Assembly (NCBI GenBank): GCA_030833685.1
Contig: JAURGS010000007.1
Location: 1 to 25,654, forward strand
Source of the DNA: Rhodoferax sp.
Lineage (GTDB): Bacteria > Pseudomonadota > Gammaproteobacteria > Burkholderiales > Burkholderiaceae_C
Reading direction: 5' to 3'
DNA: 25,654 nucleotides
This document shows positions 1 through 7,690 of this stretch, piece after piece. The notes under the pieces were generated by a model. The model searched no databases, was not told where the DNA came from, and saw only the letters and a list, made by a program, of their open reading frames with translations. The position numbers were made by a program, and so were the translations under genes. The stretch's first letter is position 1; each line of letters begins with the position of its first letter.

Positions 1-1
1 C

Positions 2-139
2 TTGGGGAACATCGGCGAGATGTTCGATGTCTTGATGATTGATGCCTCTGCCCGGCAACTGCCAAAATCGATCGATGCAGCCACGCTGGGGAACCTGATC
101 CAGCACAACGATGGCAACCCCGTGGAGATCCCGGAGTAG
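2..139 (+). CDS. C-terminal end of an unidentified protein (partial)
   Basis: The frame opening at the window edge runs 45 codons to a TAG at 137-139, ending in NDGNPVEIPE. The visible piece is hydrophilic with no membrane segment, so it is not the missing body of the LivH permease expected before livM. I do not recognise the family. Its position before the liv genes would suit the end of a periplasmic substrate-binding protein, but nothing in the residues proves that. The other two forward frames close within about 45 bases, which makes this the only plausible forward reading. Coding status is inferred from the frame and from the ribosome-binding site that follows it. Confidence 0.4.
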   Translation: MGNIGEMFDVLMIDASARQLPKSIDAATLGNLIQHNDGNPVEIPE

Positions 140-169
140 TCGCAGTTGATCTTGAGGGAAGGACAACTC

Positions 170-310
170 GTGAATCGGCGGACGATGCTGCAGACGCTGG
201 CGGCAGCCAGCCAGACTTTTACGATTTGGGCACCTTTGTTGCCATACCTGTTGATGGTGGGCATGCTGGTGTGGCGGCCCCGGGGCCTGATGGGCAAGCG
301 TGGTGATTGA
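170..310 (+). pseudogene. LivH-like permease C-terminal remnant (46 codons)
   Basis: This short frame starts with GTG at 170, six bases after an AAGGA ribosome-binding site (159-163), and stops at TGA 308-310, directly abutting the livM GTG. It encodes one hydrophobic segment (about residues 18-35) followed by a WRPRGLMGKR tail. That tail is the typical end of a LivH-type permease of the HAAT ABC family, where an arginine-proline-x-glycine-leucine motif closes the protein. A full LivH has about 290-310 residues and several membrane helices; here only the last helix remains. The frame is cut by TAG at 137-139, and upstream sequence in any forward frame is not permease-like. The likely cause is a deletion, replacement or assembly join. 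It could instead be a free-standing small membrane protein. Confidence 0.5.
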
Positions 311-1534
311 GTGTCAACAGAGGCGCCGACGATGCGCTTGAAACCTCTGCATTGGTGGCTTGTGTTCGGCCTTGTGCTGGCGCTACTGCCTTACACCCTG
401 TCGGAAAGTTTTTCGATTGCCTTGCTCAACCAAGCGAGCATCGCGGTTTTGATTTGCCTGAGCTATTTTCTGCTGCTTGGTCTGTCGGGCCTGCTCAGTT
501 TCGGGCATGCGCTCTACACCGGAGTGGGTGCCTACGCGGCGGTTTATTGTGTGCCTGTGCTGCAGCAGATGTGGCCAGGCCTGCTGGTCGCCGCGCCCTT
601 GTTGGCCGGTTTTTTGACCTTGCTGGTGGCGGCGGTCACGGGGTGGCTTAGCACCCGCCGGGGCGGTTTGGTTTTTGCCATGATCACGCTTGGCCTTGGT
701 GAGTTGGCCTGGACCCTGGCGCAGCGATTTCCTGCTGGGTTTGGCGGCGAAGCGGGCCTGAGCATCAACCGTGCTGACCTGCCGCTGTGGGGCAGCGTTA
801 GCCTGGGGCCGGCTGAAAACCTGTATGTGCTGATTGCGATTTACACCTGGCTTTGCGCTGGCTTGATGTATGTCTTTACGCAGACAAAATTTGCGCTCTT
901 GCTGCGTGCCTCGCGTGAGCAAGCGCAACGCTGCGCTGCGCTGGGCTTTGATATTCGTCACCTGCGATTCAAAGCGGTCTTGGTGTCGGCTTTTTTTGCC
1001 GGTGTGGCCGGTGGCCTCTCGGCGCTTCATTTTGAACTGGTCACGCATGAAGTTTTTAGCGTGGCGCGCTCAGGGTCCTACCTGCTGTTCACGCTGGTGG
1101 GTGGAACTGCATCATTTGTGGGCCCGATCTTGGGTGGCCTCTTGATGGTTGTGTTTACCGAGGGCTTGCCGCGCCTGACTGGCGCGTGGCAGGCATACCT
1201 CGGCCTTTTGTTTGTATGGACCGTGATGCGTTTGCCCGATGGCATTGGGGCTCACCTGGCAAGACCTGCGGCGTGGGCGGGCAATCTGCGCCTGGCTGGG
1301 ATTGACGGGCGGGCGTTCGTGCGTTTTGTGGGTCTGGCACTGGTATTGCTGGCGCTTGTTGGCGCGATCGAGATGGCTTACCAGTACCAGCTTCGCGCCG
1401 TGTTGGGCTCTGAGCGTGCGATAGGGGGTGTGGTGCTCGACAGCGAGCAGGCCTGGCATTGGCTGGGTGTTGTTGGCCTGGGCCTATGGGGCGCATGGAT
1501 GCGTTATCTCGCCAGGGGGTCTCGTGCGTCCTGA
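311..1534 (+). CDS. livM: Branched-chain amino acid-type ABC transporter permease LivM
   Basis: This is an inner-membrane permease of the HAAT (Liv) family; with LivH it normally forms the channel for branched-chain amino acids, or for amides, urea or aromatic acids in paralogues. The 407-residue protein is strongly hydrophobic with about ten predicted helices. It carries the family motif LSFGHALYTGVGAY at residues 62-75 and the cytoplasmic coupling segment around residues 199-235 (RASREQAQRCAALGFD, then K221 and SAFFAGVAGG). The usual LivM end falls near residue 318; about 90 further residues add a helix near 337-357 and another near 383-398. The GTG start directly follows the stop of the LivH remnant, suggesting translational coupling. 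The stop overlaps livG by 11 bases. The substrate cannot be read from the sequence. Confidence 0.9.
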   Translation: MSTEAPTMRLKPLHWWLVFGLVLALLPYTLSESFSIALLNQASIAVLICLSYFLLLGLSGLLSFGHALYTGVGAYAAVYCVPVLQQMWPGLLVAAPLLAGFLTLLVAAVTGWLSTRRGGLVFAMITLGLGELAWTLAQRFPAGFGGEAGLSINRADLPLWGSVSLGPAENLYVLIAIYTWLCAGLMYVFTQTKFALLLRASREQAQRCAALGFDIRHLRFKAVLVSAFFAGVAGGLSALHFELVTHEVFSVARSGSYLLFTLVGGTASFVGPILGGLLMVVFTEGLPRLTGAWQAYLGLLFVWTVMRLPDGIGAHLARPAAWAGNLRLAGIDGRAFVRFVGLALVLLALVGAIEMAYQYQLRAVLGSERAIGGVVLDSEQAWHWLGVVGLGLWGAWMRYLARGSRAS

Positions 1535-2315
1535 TCTATCTGATGCCGTCACCATCCGGGGTGCGAGCGTTCGGTTCGGGCACACCCAGGTGTTAGACAA
1601 GGTGTCGCTGTCGCTGCGCCGTGGCGAGCGTTTGGCCCTTGTCGGGCCAAACGGTGCGGGTAAGTCCACGCTGTTTGAGCTGATCTGTGCCCGGCTGCAG
1701 CCGCAAACTGGCGAGGTTTTGATCGACGGTAAACCCGCTTTCGGGCATCATGACTTTGAAGTCAGTCGATGGGGCCTGGGGCGAAGCTTTCAATTGAACC
1801 GGCTGTTCGCTGGGCTTACGGTTTTAGAGAACTTGCAGGTCGCCTGCATGGGTGCGATGCGCTGGCGCTACGCGATTTGGATGCCAGCGGCCAGGCGAGA
1901 ACAGCTTGAACTTCAGGCGTTGAATATGTTGGCCATACTCGGACTGCAGTCCGAGCGAGACAGCCTGGCTGGCGAGCTCAGCTACGCCCAGCAGCGGGCA
2001 TTAGAAATTGGCTTGGCGGTTGCTGGCGACGCGCCCGTTGTGCTGCTGGATGAGCCGACCTCTGGCATGAGCCGATCAGAGACTACGCACTTTATTGCCT
2101 TGATTCGAAAAATCACCGAAGGCAAAAGCCTTTTGATGATCGAGCATGACATGGCGGTGGTGGCCAGCCTTGCAGATCGCATCGCGGTGCTGGCCCAGGG
2201 AAGGGTGGTGGCTTGTGATACGCCCCAGGCCATCGGCGCGCACCCTGGGGTCGCCCAGGCTTACCGCGGGCGCTTGCCGTCCCGTGACACCTTGGATCAC
2301 CATGCTGAGCATTGA
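1524..2315 (+). CDS. livG: Liv-type ABC transporter ATP-binding protein LivG
   Basis: This is a cytoplasmic ATPase subunit of the Liv importer, 263 residues, the usual LivG length. Walker A is GPNGAGKS at residues 41-48 (K47), Walker B VVLLDEP has D176 and E177, and the switch histidine is H208 in the IEHD motif. The signature reads LSYAQQR, with A155 where LivG proteins such as E. coli LivG have glycine (LAYGQQR). I chose GTG 1524 because AGGGGG lies four bases upstream, the start overlaps the livM end as expected in this operon, and upstream codons in frame look unlike protein. The altered signature faces the LivF Walker A in the predicted dimer; see the findings. Confidence 0.92.
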   Translation: MRPDLSDAVTIRGASVRFGHTQVLDKVSLSLRRGERLALVGPNGAGKSTLFELICARLQPQTGEVLIDGKPAFGHHDFEVSRWGLGRSFQLNRLFAGLTVLENLQVACMGAMRWRYAIWMPAARREQLELQALNMLAILGLQSERDSLAGELSYAQQRALEIGLAVAGDAPVVLLDEPTSGMSRSETTHFIALIRKITEGKSLLMIEHDMAVVASLADRIAVLAQGRVVACDTPQAIGAHPGVAQAYRGRLPSRDTLDHHAEH

Positions 2316-3006
2316 TTGCCTGGACGGTTATTACGGACGAAGCCAGGTCTTGTACCAGGTGGCACTGCACGTGGCGCCTGGCGAGTTGGTGGCCGTGCTG
2401 GGGCGCAACGGCAGCGGGCGCAGCAGCCTGGCGCGGGCGGTGATGGGCCTGTTGGTGTGCCGGGGGCAGATCAGTTGGGCAGGTACTTCTTTGCGTGGTT
2501 TGTCTACCCACGCCATTTCGCGTTTGGGCGTGGGCTATGTGCCCGAGAGCCGTGATGTGTTTGCTAGCCTGAGCGTTGCCCAGAACCTCGATCTGGGCAA
2601 AAAGGCCGGGCTGCGCGGTGCAGCCCAATTGCCCTGGTCGATGTCGATGGCTTTTGAGCGGTTTCCCGAACTGGCTCGTCGCGCAGACACGTTGGCAGGG
2701 GTGTTGTCCGGTGGAGAGCAGCAGTTACTGAGTTTGTGCCGCTGCCTGATGGGTGCACCGGCTTGCCTCGTGCTCGATGAGCCCCTGGAAGGTCTGGCGC
2801 CGGATTTGGCCCAACGGGTTGCGGACTTGCTCTTGTTGTGCCGCGATCAGGGCCTGGCTGTATTGCTGATTGAACAAAAGCTCGATCTCACCGCTGAACT
2901 GGCCTCACGTTGCTATGTTCTTGGACGTGGTGAGGTGGTCTTTGAGGGCCCCACCACAGAGGCGCTGCGTGCTGGTAGCAGGTGTGCACCATGGCTGGCC
3001 GCCTGA
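2302..3006 (+). CDS. livF: Liv-type ABC transporter ATP-binding protein LivF, Walker A Lys replaced by Arg
   Basis: This is the second ATPase subunit of the Liv importer, 234 residues, normal for LivF. ATG 2302 overlaps the livG end by 14 bases, so the two are translationally coupled. The signature LSGGEQQ (135-141) and Walker B LVLDEP (D159, E160) are intact, and the LivF-specific EGLAP follows Walker B. Position 192 is Gln in the switch loop, as in E. coli LivF. Walker A is GRNGSGRS (34-41), with R40 at the normally invariant lysine. The codon is CGC, which differs from both lysine codons at all three bases, so a single base error cannot explain it. Lysine-to-arginine changes here usually cripple ATP hydrolysis in ABC ATPases. 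Confidence 0.9.
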   Translation: MLSIDCLDGYYGRSQVLYQVALHVAPGELVAVLGRNGSGRSSLARAVMGLLVCRGQISWAGTSLRGLSTHAISRLGVGYVPESRDVFASLSVAQNLDLGKKAGLRGAAQLPWSMSMAFERFPELARRADTLAGVLSGGEQQLLSLCRCLMGAPACLVLDEPLEGLAPDLAQRVADLLLLCRDQGLAVLLIEQKLDLTAELASRCYVLGRGEVVFEGPTTEALRAGSRCAPWLAA

Positions 3007-3047
3007 TAAATTTTTGCCCACCTGGCCTGCGCACCAACCCCTCGCGG

Positions 3048-3053
3048 TACGAT
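3048..3053 (+). promoter_or_regulatory. Possible -10 element before the beta-oxidation genes
   Basis: TACGAT lies 27 bases before the ATG of the bifunctional enzyme, in the 74-base gap after livF. No convincing -35 hexamer sits 16-18 bases upstream. It would allow transcription of the catabolic genes separately from liv. This is weak evidence. Confidence 0.2.
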
Positions 3054-3080
3054 AGTTGGCCATTGTGTTGAAGGATCTTT

Positions 3081-5195
3081 ATGAATACTGATGTGCGACA
3101 CGAAGACGCCGTGGCGGTGATCATGCTGGACAACCCACCGGTAAATGGGCTTGGGCTGGTCACACGCCAAGCTGTATGGGACGCGGTTGAGCGTGCTGAG
3201 GCCGACGGCGCGGTCTCTTGCATCGTGCTTGCTGGCGCGGGAAAACTTTTTTCGGCGGGTGCAGACATCCGCGAGTTCGGCACGCCAACGGCTTACCGCG
3301 AGCCCAACTTGCTGAGCCTGATCGAGCGCGTGCAGTCTTGCAAGAAACCGGTCGTCGCCGCGCTTCATGGCACCTGTGTCGGTGGTGGGCTTGAGCTGGC
3401 GATGGGTTGTCATTACCGCGTGGCAGCACCAGGCTGTCAGATTGGTCTGCCTGAGGTCAAGCTGGGCCTCCTTCCTGGAGCCGGGGGCACGCAGCGCCTG
3501 CCGCGGGCCCTGGGCGTTGAGGCAGCGCTGAATATGGTGGTTAGTGGCGAGTTCATGAAAAGTGAGCGCATTGCAGGGCTGGCGGGCCAGCGTTTAATCG
3601 ACCAGATGGCCACCAGTGAGTCTGCCTTGCTCAATGAGGCTCGTGCATTTGCGCAGTCTGTGGCTCAGGCGCGGCCGATGCCGCGACTCAGAGATCTGGA
3701 TTGCCAGCACCCGCAGGGGGATGGTTTTTTTGCCTTCGCCCGTAACAGCGTCAAGCAAGCCATGCCAAAGTACCCCGCCGCTCTGGCGTGTGTGAACGCA
3801 ATCGAGTCGGCGACCCGGCTTTCCTTTGAACAAGGTATGGCCAAGGAGCGCGAAATTTTTCTGGGCTTGATGGATACCCCGGAGTGCAAAAGCCTGCGCC
3901 ACCTGTTTCTGGCGGAGCGCAATGCCGCCAAGGTGCCTGGTGTCGCACCCGATACCCCTGAGCGGGCTGTCAAGCGGGTAGCGGTGGTGGGTGCGGGAAC
4001 CATGGGCAGTGGGATCGCCATGAATTTTTTGAATATTGGCCTGCCTGTTGCCTTAATCGACAACACGACAGAGGCGCTGGCGCGTGGTGTGGCCTCGATT
4101 CAGAAGAACTACCAGGCCCAGGTCAGCAAAGGCAAGCTCACGGAAGAAAGGTTGGCCCAGCGCATGGGCCTGCTGGAGGCCACCTTAAGCCTGGAGCCCC
4201 TTTCCCAGGCCGATCTGATCATTGAGGCCGTTTTTGAGGACCTGCTGGTCAAAAAAGAAGTTTTTGGTCGCATTGACGCTATGGCCAAGCCCGGTGCGAT
4301 CCTGGCGAGTAACACCTCCACGCTAGACCTGAATGTGATTGCGGCGGCGACTGCCCGGCCCGCCGACGTGGTGGGCTTGCATTTTTTCAGCCCAGCCAAC
4401 GTGATGCGACTGCTCGAAGTGGTACGCGGCGAGAAAACGGCACCCGACGTGATGGCCACGGTCATGAAGCTGGGTAAACGAATCAAAAAGACGCCCGTGG
4501 TGTCGGGCGTTTGCGATGGCTTTATCGGCAACCGGATGATCGAGCAGTACATCCGACAGGCTGGCTTTTTGCTGGAGGAGGGATGCACGCCGCGCCAGGT
4601 CGACCAGGCGATTGAGAAGTTTGGCTTTGCCATGGGCCCGTTTCGCATGGGCGATTTGGCAGGCAATGACATTGGCTGGGCGATCCGCAAACGACGCTAC
4701 GTGGAAAAGCCGCAGATTCGCTACAGCCCGATTGCGGATGCCTTGTGTGAGATGGGGCGCTTCGGACAAAAGACGTCGGCTGGGTGGTACGACTACCAAG
4801 CTGGACGGCGCGAAGCCATCGAGAGTGCTGTTGTAGGCCAAATGATTGCGAAGTACCGGACTGACCACCAAATCACGCCACGACAGGTGAGCGAGGACGA
4901 GATCGTCCATCGTCTGGTGTTTGCGCTTGTCAACGAGGGTGCATTGCTGTTGGAAGAGGGTATTGCCGCGCGCGCTGGCGACATTGATGTGGTTTACCTG
5001 ATGGGCTATGGTTTCCCGCCGTGGCGCGGTGGACCGATGCATTACGCCGACAGTTATGGCCTGGACCGTGTGGTGCATGCCATGAAGCGTTTTGCCCAGA
5101 ACCCCATGGATGATGCGACGTTTTGGCAGCCAGCGCCGCTGCTGCGCCAACTGGCGCAGCAAGGCGGTTCGTTCACGGGAGGAGTGACACCATGA
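3081..5195 (+). CDS. Bifunctional enoyl-CoA hydratase / 3-hydroxyacyl-CoA dehydrogenase
   Basis: This cytoplasmic beta-oxidation enzyme hydrates trans-2-enoyl-CoA and then oxidises the 3-hydroxyacyl-CoA with NAD. The order is a crotonase domain (about residues 5-200), linker, NAD-binding domain (about 297-475) and two C-terminal dehydrogenase domains. The two hydratase glutamates are present: E105 in GGGLELA and E125 in GLPE. The Rossmann motif GAGTMG is at 304-309, the catalytic histidine H434 lies in HFFSP, and DGFIGNR is at 479-485. At 704 residues it matches FadB/FadJ-like and peroxisomal-type multifunctional enzymes. The start has AAGGA about seven bases upstream. The stop overlaps the thiolase start as ATGA, the usual coupling of the two subunits of a trifunctional complex. 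Acyl chain preference cannot be told from sequence. Confidence 0.93.
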   Translation: MNTDVRHEDAVAVIMLDNPPVNGLGLVTRQAVWDAVERAEADGAVSCIVLAGAGKLFSAGADIREFGTPTAYREPNLLSLIERVQSCKKPVVAALHGTCVGGGLELAMGCHYRVAAPGCQIGLPEVKLGLLPGAGGTQRLPRALGVEAALNMVVSGEFMKSERIAGLAGQRLIDQMATSESALLNEARAFAQSVAQARPMPRLRDLDCQHPQGDGFFAFARNSVKQAMPKYPAALACVNAIESATRLSFEQGMAKEREIFLGLMDTPECKSLRHLFLAERNAAKVPGVAPDTPERAVKRVAVVGAGTMGSGIAMNFLNIGLPVALIDNTTEALARGVASIQKNYQAQVSKGKLTEERLAQRMGLLEATLSLEPLSQADLIIEAVFEDLLVKKEVFGRIDAMAKPGAILASNTSTLDLNVIAAATARPADVVGLHFFSPANVMRLLEVVRGEKTAPDVMATVMKLGKRIKKTPVVSGVCDGFIGNRMIEQYIRQAGFLLEEGCTPRQVDQAIEKFGFAMGPFRMGDLAGNDIGWAIRKRRYVEKPQIRYSPIADALCEMGRFGQKTSAGWYDYQAGRREAIESAVVGQMIAKYRTDHQITPRQVSEDEIVHRLVFALVNEGALLLEEGIAARAGDIDVVYLMGYGFPPWRGGPMHYADSYGLDRVVHAMKRFAQNPMDDATFWQPAPLLRQLAQQGGSFTGGVTP

Positions 5196-6370
5196 GCCGA
5201 GCAGTGATTGTTTCAACAGCCCGCACGCCGCTGGCTAAAAGCTGGCGCGGCGCATTCAACATGACCCATGGCGCCACGCTCGGTGGGCACGCAGTTGCCC
5301 ACGCTGTGGCACGCGCCGGGGTGGAGCCTGCAGAAGTTGAAGACGTGATCATGGGATGTGCCATGCCCGAGGGTGCTACTGGTTGGAACATCGCCAGGCA
5401 GATTGGTTTGCGCGCGCAGTGTCCGGTGAGCGTGCCGGGCATGACCATCAATCGATTTTGCTCTTCTGGCCTGCAGACCATCGCGTTGGCGGCGCAGCGG
5501 GTCATTGCGGGCGAGGGTGAGATTTTTGTTGCAGGCGGGGTTGAAAGTATTTCCTGTGTCCAGCAGGAATCAAACCAGCACTTTTTGCAAGAACCCTGGC
5601 TGGCCAAGGAAAAGCCCGCAATTTACTGGAACATGTTGCAAACGGCCGAACAGGTAGGCCGACGCTATGGCATCGAGCGCGAAGCGATGGACGCCTACGG
5701 TGCCCAAAGCCAGCAAAGAGCAGCTGCAGCGCTGGACAAAGGACTTTTTCGCGACGAGATCGCACCCATTCAGGTGGTACGAGGCTTGGCCGATACGCAA
5801 TCGGGCATTCGCACGGTCGAACAGCTGGTCAGTGACGACGAGGGCATCCGCAAGGACACCACGGCCGCGTCCATCAGCCAGTTGCGCTCGGCCTTGCCTG
5901 GAGGGCTGATTACGGCCGGTAACGCCAGCCAGTTCTCTGACGGCGCCGGCGCGGTGGTGGTCATGGATGAGACGGTGGCCGAGCGACGTGGGCTGAAACC
6001 GCTGGGTCGCTTTCTGGGATTTGCGGTGGCCGGTTGTGAGCCCGATGAGATGGGGATCGGCCCGGTTTATGCGGTACCCGCGGTGCTCAAACGCCTGGGT
6101 TTGACGATGGACGATATCGATCTTTGGGAGTTAAACGAGGCGTTTGCGGTTCAGGTGATCTTCTGTCGCGACCGCTTGGGCCTGGACCCCCAGAAACTCA
6201 ACGTCAATGGTGGTGCGATCGCCATTGGACATCCCTATGGCATGTCGGGCCAGCGCCTGACCGGTCACGCGCTGATTGAGGGCCGACGCCGGGGCGCCAA
6301 GCGTGTGGGGGTGACGATGTGCATTGGTGGCGGCATGGGTGCCTGCGGCATTTTTGAGGTCTTGCCATGA
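5192..6370 (+). CDS. Acetyl-CoA acyltransferase (degradative thiolase)
   Basis: This thiolase cleaves 3-ketoacyl-CoA with CoA to acetyl-CoA and a shortened acyl-CoA. The 392 residues match the thiolase I/II family length. The nucleophile C90 lies in RFCSSG, the catalytic H347 in AIGHPYG and the second cysteine C377 in CIGGGMGACG. ATG 5192 follows a strong GGGAGGAG ribosome-binding site and overlaps the stop of the preceding gene by four bases, so it is almost certainly produced with the bifunctional enzyme. It probably acts as the FadA partner. Nothing distinguishes straight-chain from ring-derived or branched substrates. Confidence 0.94.
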   Translation: MSRAVIVSTARTPLAKSWRGAFNMTHGATLGGHAVAHAVARAGVEPAEVEDVIMGCAMPEGATGWNIARQIGLRAQCPVSVPGMTINRFCSSGLQTIALAAQRVIAGEGEIFVAGGVESISCVQQESNQHFLQEPWLAKEKPAIYWNMLQTAEQVGRRYGIEREAMDAYGAQSQQRAAAALDKGLFRDEIAPIQVVRGLADTQSGIRTVEQLVSDDEGIRKDTTAASISQLRSALPGGLITAGNASQFSDGAGAVVVMDETVAERRGLKPLGRFLGFAVAGCEPDEMGIGPVYAVPAVLKRLGLTMDDIDLWELNEAFAVQVIFCRDRLGLDPQKLNVNGGAIAIGHPYGMSGQRLTGHALIEGRRRGAKRVGVTMCIGGGMGACGIFEVLP

Positions 6371-6419
6371 GGCTAAAGCGTTTTTTCATGTGCAGCTGCA
6401 AGATGGCGCGGGCAACACT

Positions 6420-7208
6420 GTGAGCCGAACAGTACAAGCGCTTTTTGACCTCAAGGGGCGCAATGCATTGGTCACCGGTGGGTCGCGTGGGCTGGGTCTT
6501 CAGCTTGCGCAGGCTTTAGGGGAAGCTGGGGCGCGGCTGATGCTGTGCGCGCGCAAGAGCGACGAACTGGAACATGCTTGCGAGCAACTGCAGTCGCAGG
6601 GCTTGGATGCCCGGTGGGTGGCGGCTGATTGCGCCACGCCAGATGGGATCCAACATGTTGTGAGCGAAACCCTGCATCGCCTGGGACCAATCGATATTCT
6701 GGTGAACAACGCGGGAGCGACCTGGGGCGCACCTGCGGAGGAACACCCCTTGAGTGCCTGGGACAAGGTCATGAATTTGAACGTGCGTGGCTATTTCCTG
6801 ATGTGCCAGCAGGTCGCGCGCCGGTGCATGATTGCCCAGGGCGGTGGGCGAATCATTAACATCGCCTCGATTGCCGGCTTGGGTGGTGTCTCTGATATGA
6901 AGACCATTGCGTACAACACCTCAAAGGGAGCGGTGATCAATTTCACCCGGGCTTTGGCGGTGGAATGGGGTGCTCACCACATCACAGTCAACGCAATTTG
7001 CCCCGGTTTTTTCCCTAGCAAAATGACAGCGGGCACCTTGCAGGCGGTAGGTGTCGACAGGCTTGCCGCGCTGGCACCGCTGAACCGATTGGGCGATGAG
7101 GAAGACCTCAAGGGTTTGTGTGTGCTCCTGGCCAGTGATGCGGGCAAACATATCACTGGGCAATGGGTGGCGGTGGACGGTGGCGTCAGCGCGCGGGTGG
7201 GTGGCTGA
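6420..7208 (+). CDS. Short-chain dehydrogenase/reductase (classical SDR)
   Basis: This is a classical SDR of 262 residues. The cofactor motif TGGSRGLG is at 19-26, NNAG at 96-99, and the active site is S150, Y165 and K169 in YNTSK. CPGFF at 194-198 is the usual stretch after the active site. R44 at the end of the second strand, with no acidic residue there, leans towards NADP. Residues resemble the gluconate 5-dehydrogenase/3-ketoacyl reductase branch, but the substrate is unknown. GTG 6420 gives the usual start just before the FDLKGRNALVTGG strand; GTG 6390 in the same frame is an alternative, and neither has a strong ribosome-binding site. The gene lies 49 bases after the thiolase, so a role on the same CoA intermediates or the released product is likely. 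Confidence 0.88.
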   Translation: MSRTVQALFDLKGRNALVTGGSRGLGLQLAQALGEAGARLMLCARKSDELEHACEQLQSQGLDARWVAADCATPDGIQHVVSETLHRLGPIDILVNNAGATWGAPAEEHPLSAWDKVMNLNVRGYFLMCQQVARRCMIAQGGGRIINIASIAGLGGVSDMKTIAYNTSKGAVINFTRALAVEWGAHHITVNAICPGFFPSKMTAGTLQAVGVDRLAALAPLNRLGDEEDLKGLCVLLASDAGKHITGQWVAVDGGVSARVGG

Positions 7209-7232
7209 GTCAAAAACAGGAGTGCAGTTGCG

Positions 7233-7658
7233 ATGGAGTTTCCGGTTCGAGTCCCTTTTGTTGAACATCTGGGCTGTGAGTTGCTCTCTGTTGATGCGGC
7301 GCACAGTGCCTTGCGTCTGCAACCCCGAGCCGAGCACCTGAATTCGCACGGTATGGTGCACGGGGGTGTGTTGATGACGCTGCTTGATGTGACCATGGCC
7401 ATGGCAGCGCGCGCCGGGCGCGCTGACGTGGGCGTGGTGACCATCGAAATGAAAACCACTTTCATGCTGCCTGCCAGCGGCCCGCTGAGCGCGCGAGGCG
7501 CTGTCAAGGTTAAAACCAGCAATATGGCCTTCGTTGAAGCGACCGTGTTTGATGCCCGCGATCGGATGTGTTCTCATGCCACCGGCACTTTTAAGTTTGT
7601 GCACCAGGGCCAGCACCCAGGTGGTGGCAAAAGCGGCGCACCAGTCGTCACCGATTAA
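7233..7658 (+). CDS. PaaI-family hotdog-fold thioesterase
   Basis: The 141-residue protein has the hotdog thioesterase signature: N37, G40, HGG at 43-45 and D52 in the central helix, as in PaaI/YdiI-like acyl-CoA thioesterases. It hydrolyses acyl- or aryl-CoA esters in the cytoplasm. In PaaI-type systems this frees CoA from dead-end intermediates, and the same housekeeping role is inferred here from its place 24 bases after the SDR in a CoA-ester catabolic run. The start ATG has an ACAGGAG ribosome-binding sequence about ten bases upstream. The substrate is not determinable. Confidence 0.88.
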   Translation: MEFPVRVPFVEHLGCELLSVDAAHSALRLQPRAEHLNSHGMVHGGVLMTLLDVTMAMAARAGRADVGVVTIEMKTTFMLPASGPLSARGAVKVKTSNMAFVEATVFDARDRMCSHATGTFKFVHQGQHPGGGKSGAPVVTD

Positions 7659-7690
7659 CCAGGACTTTGCAACTTTTTTAGAAATATCTC

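Noticed and set aside
383..1048. A 221-codon minus-strand open frame opposite livM
   Set aside because: The composition is basic and glutamine-rich with no domain, and livM on the other strand is clear. It is a shadow frame.
4323..5216. A 297-codon open frame on the minus strand opposite the bifunctional enzyme gene
   Set aside because: It is rich in His, Arg and Gln without recognisable motifs and lies exactly opposite a gene with all catalytic residues intact; long antisense frames are expected in GC-rich genes.
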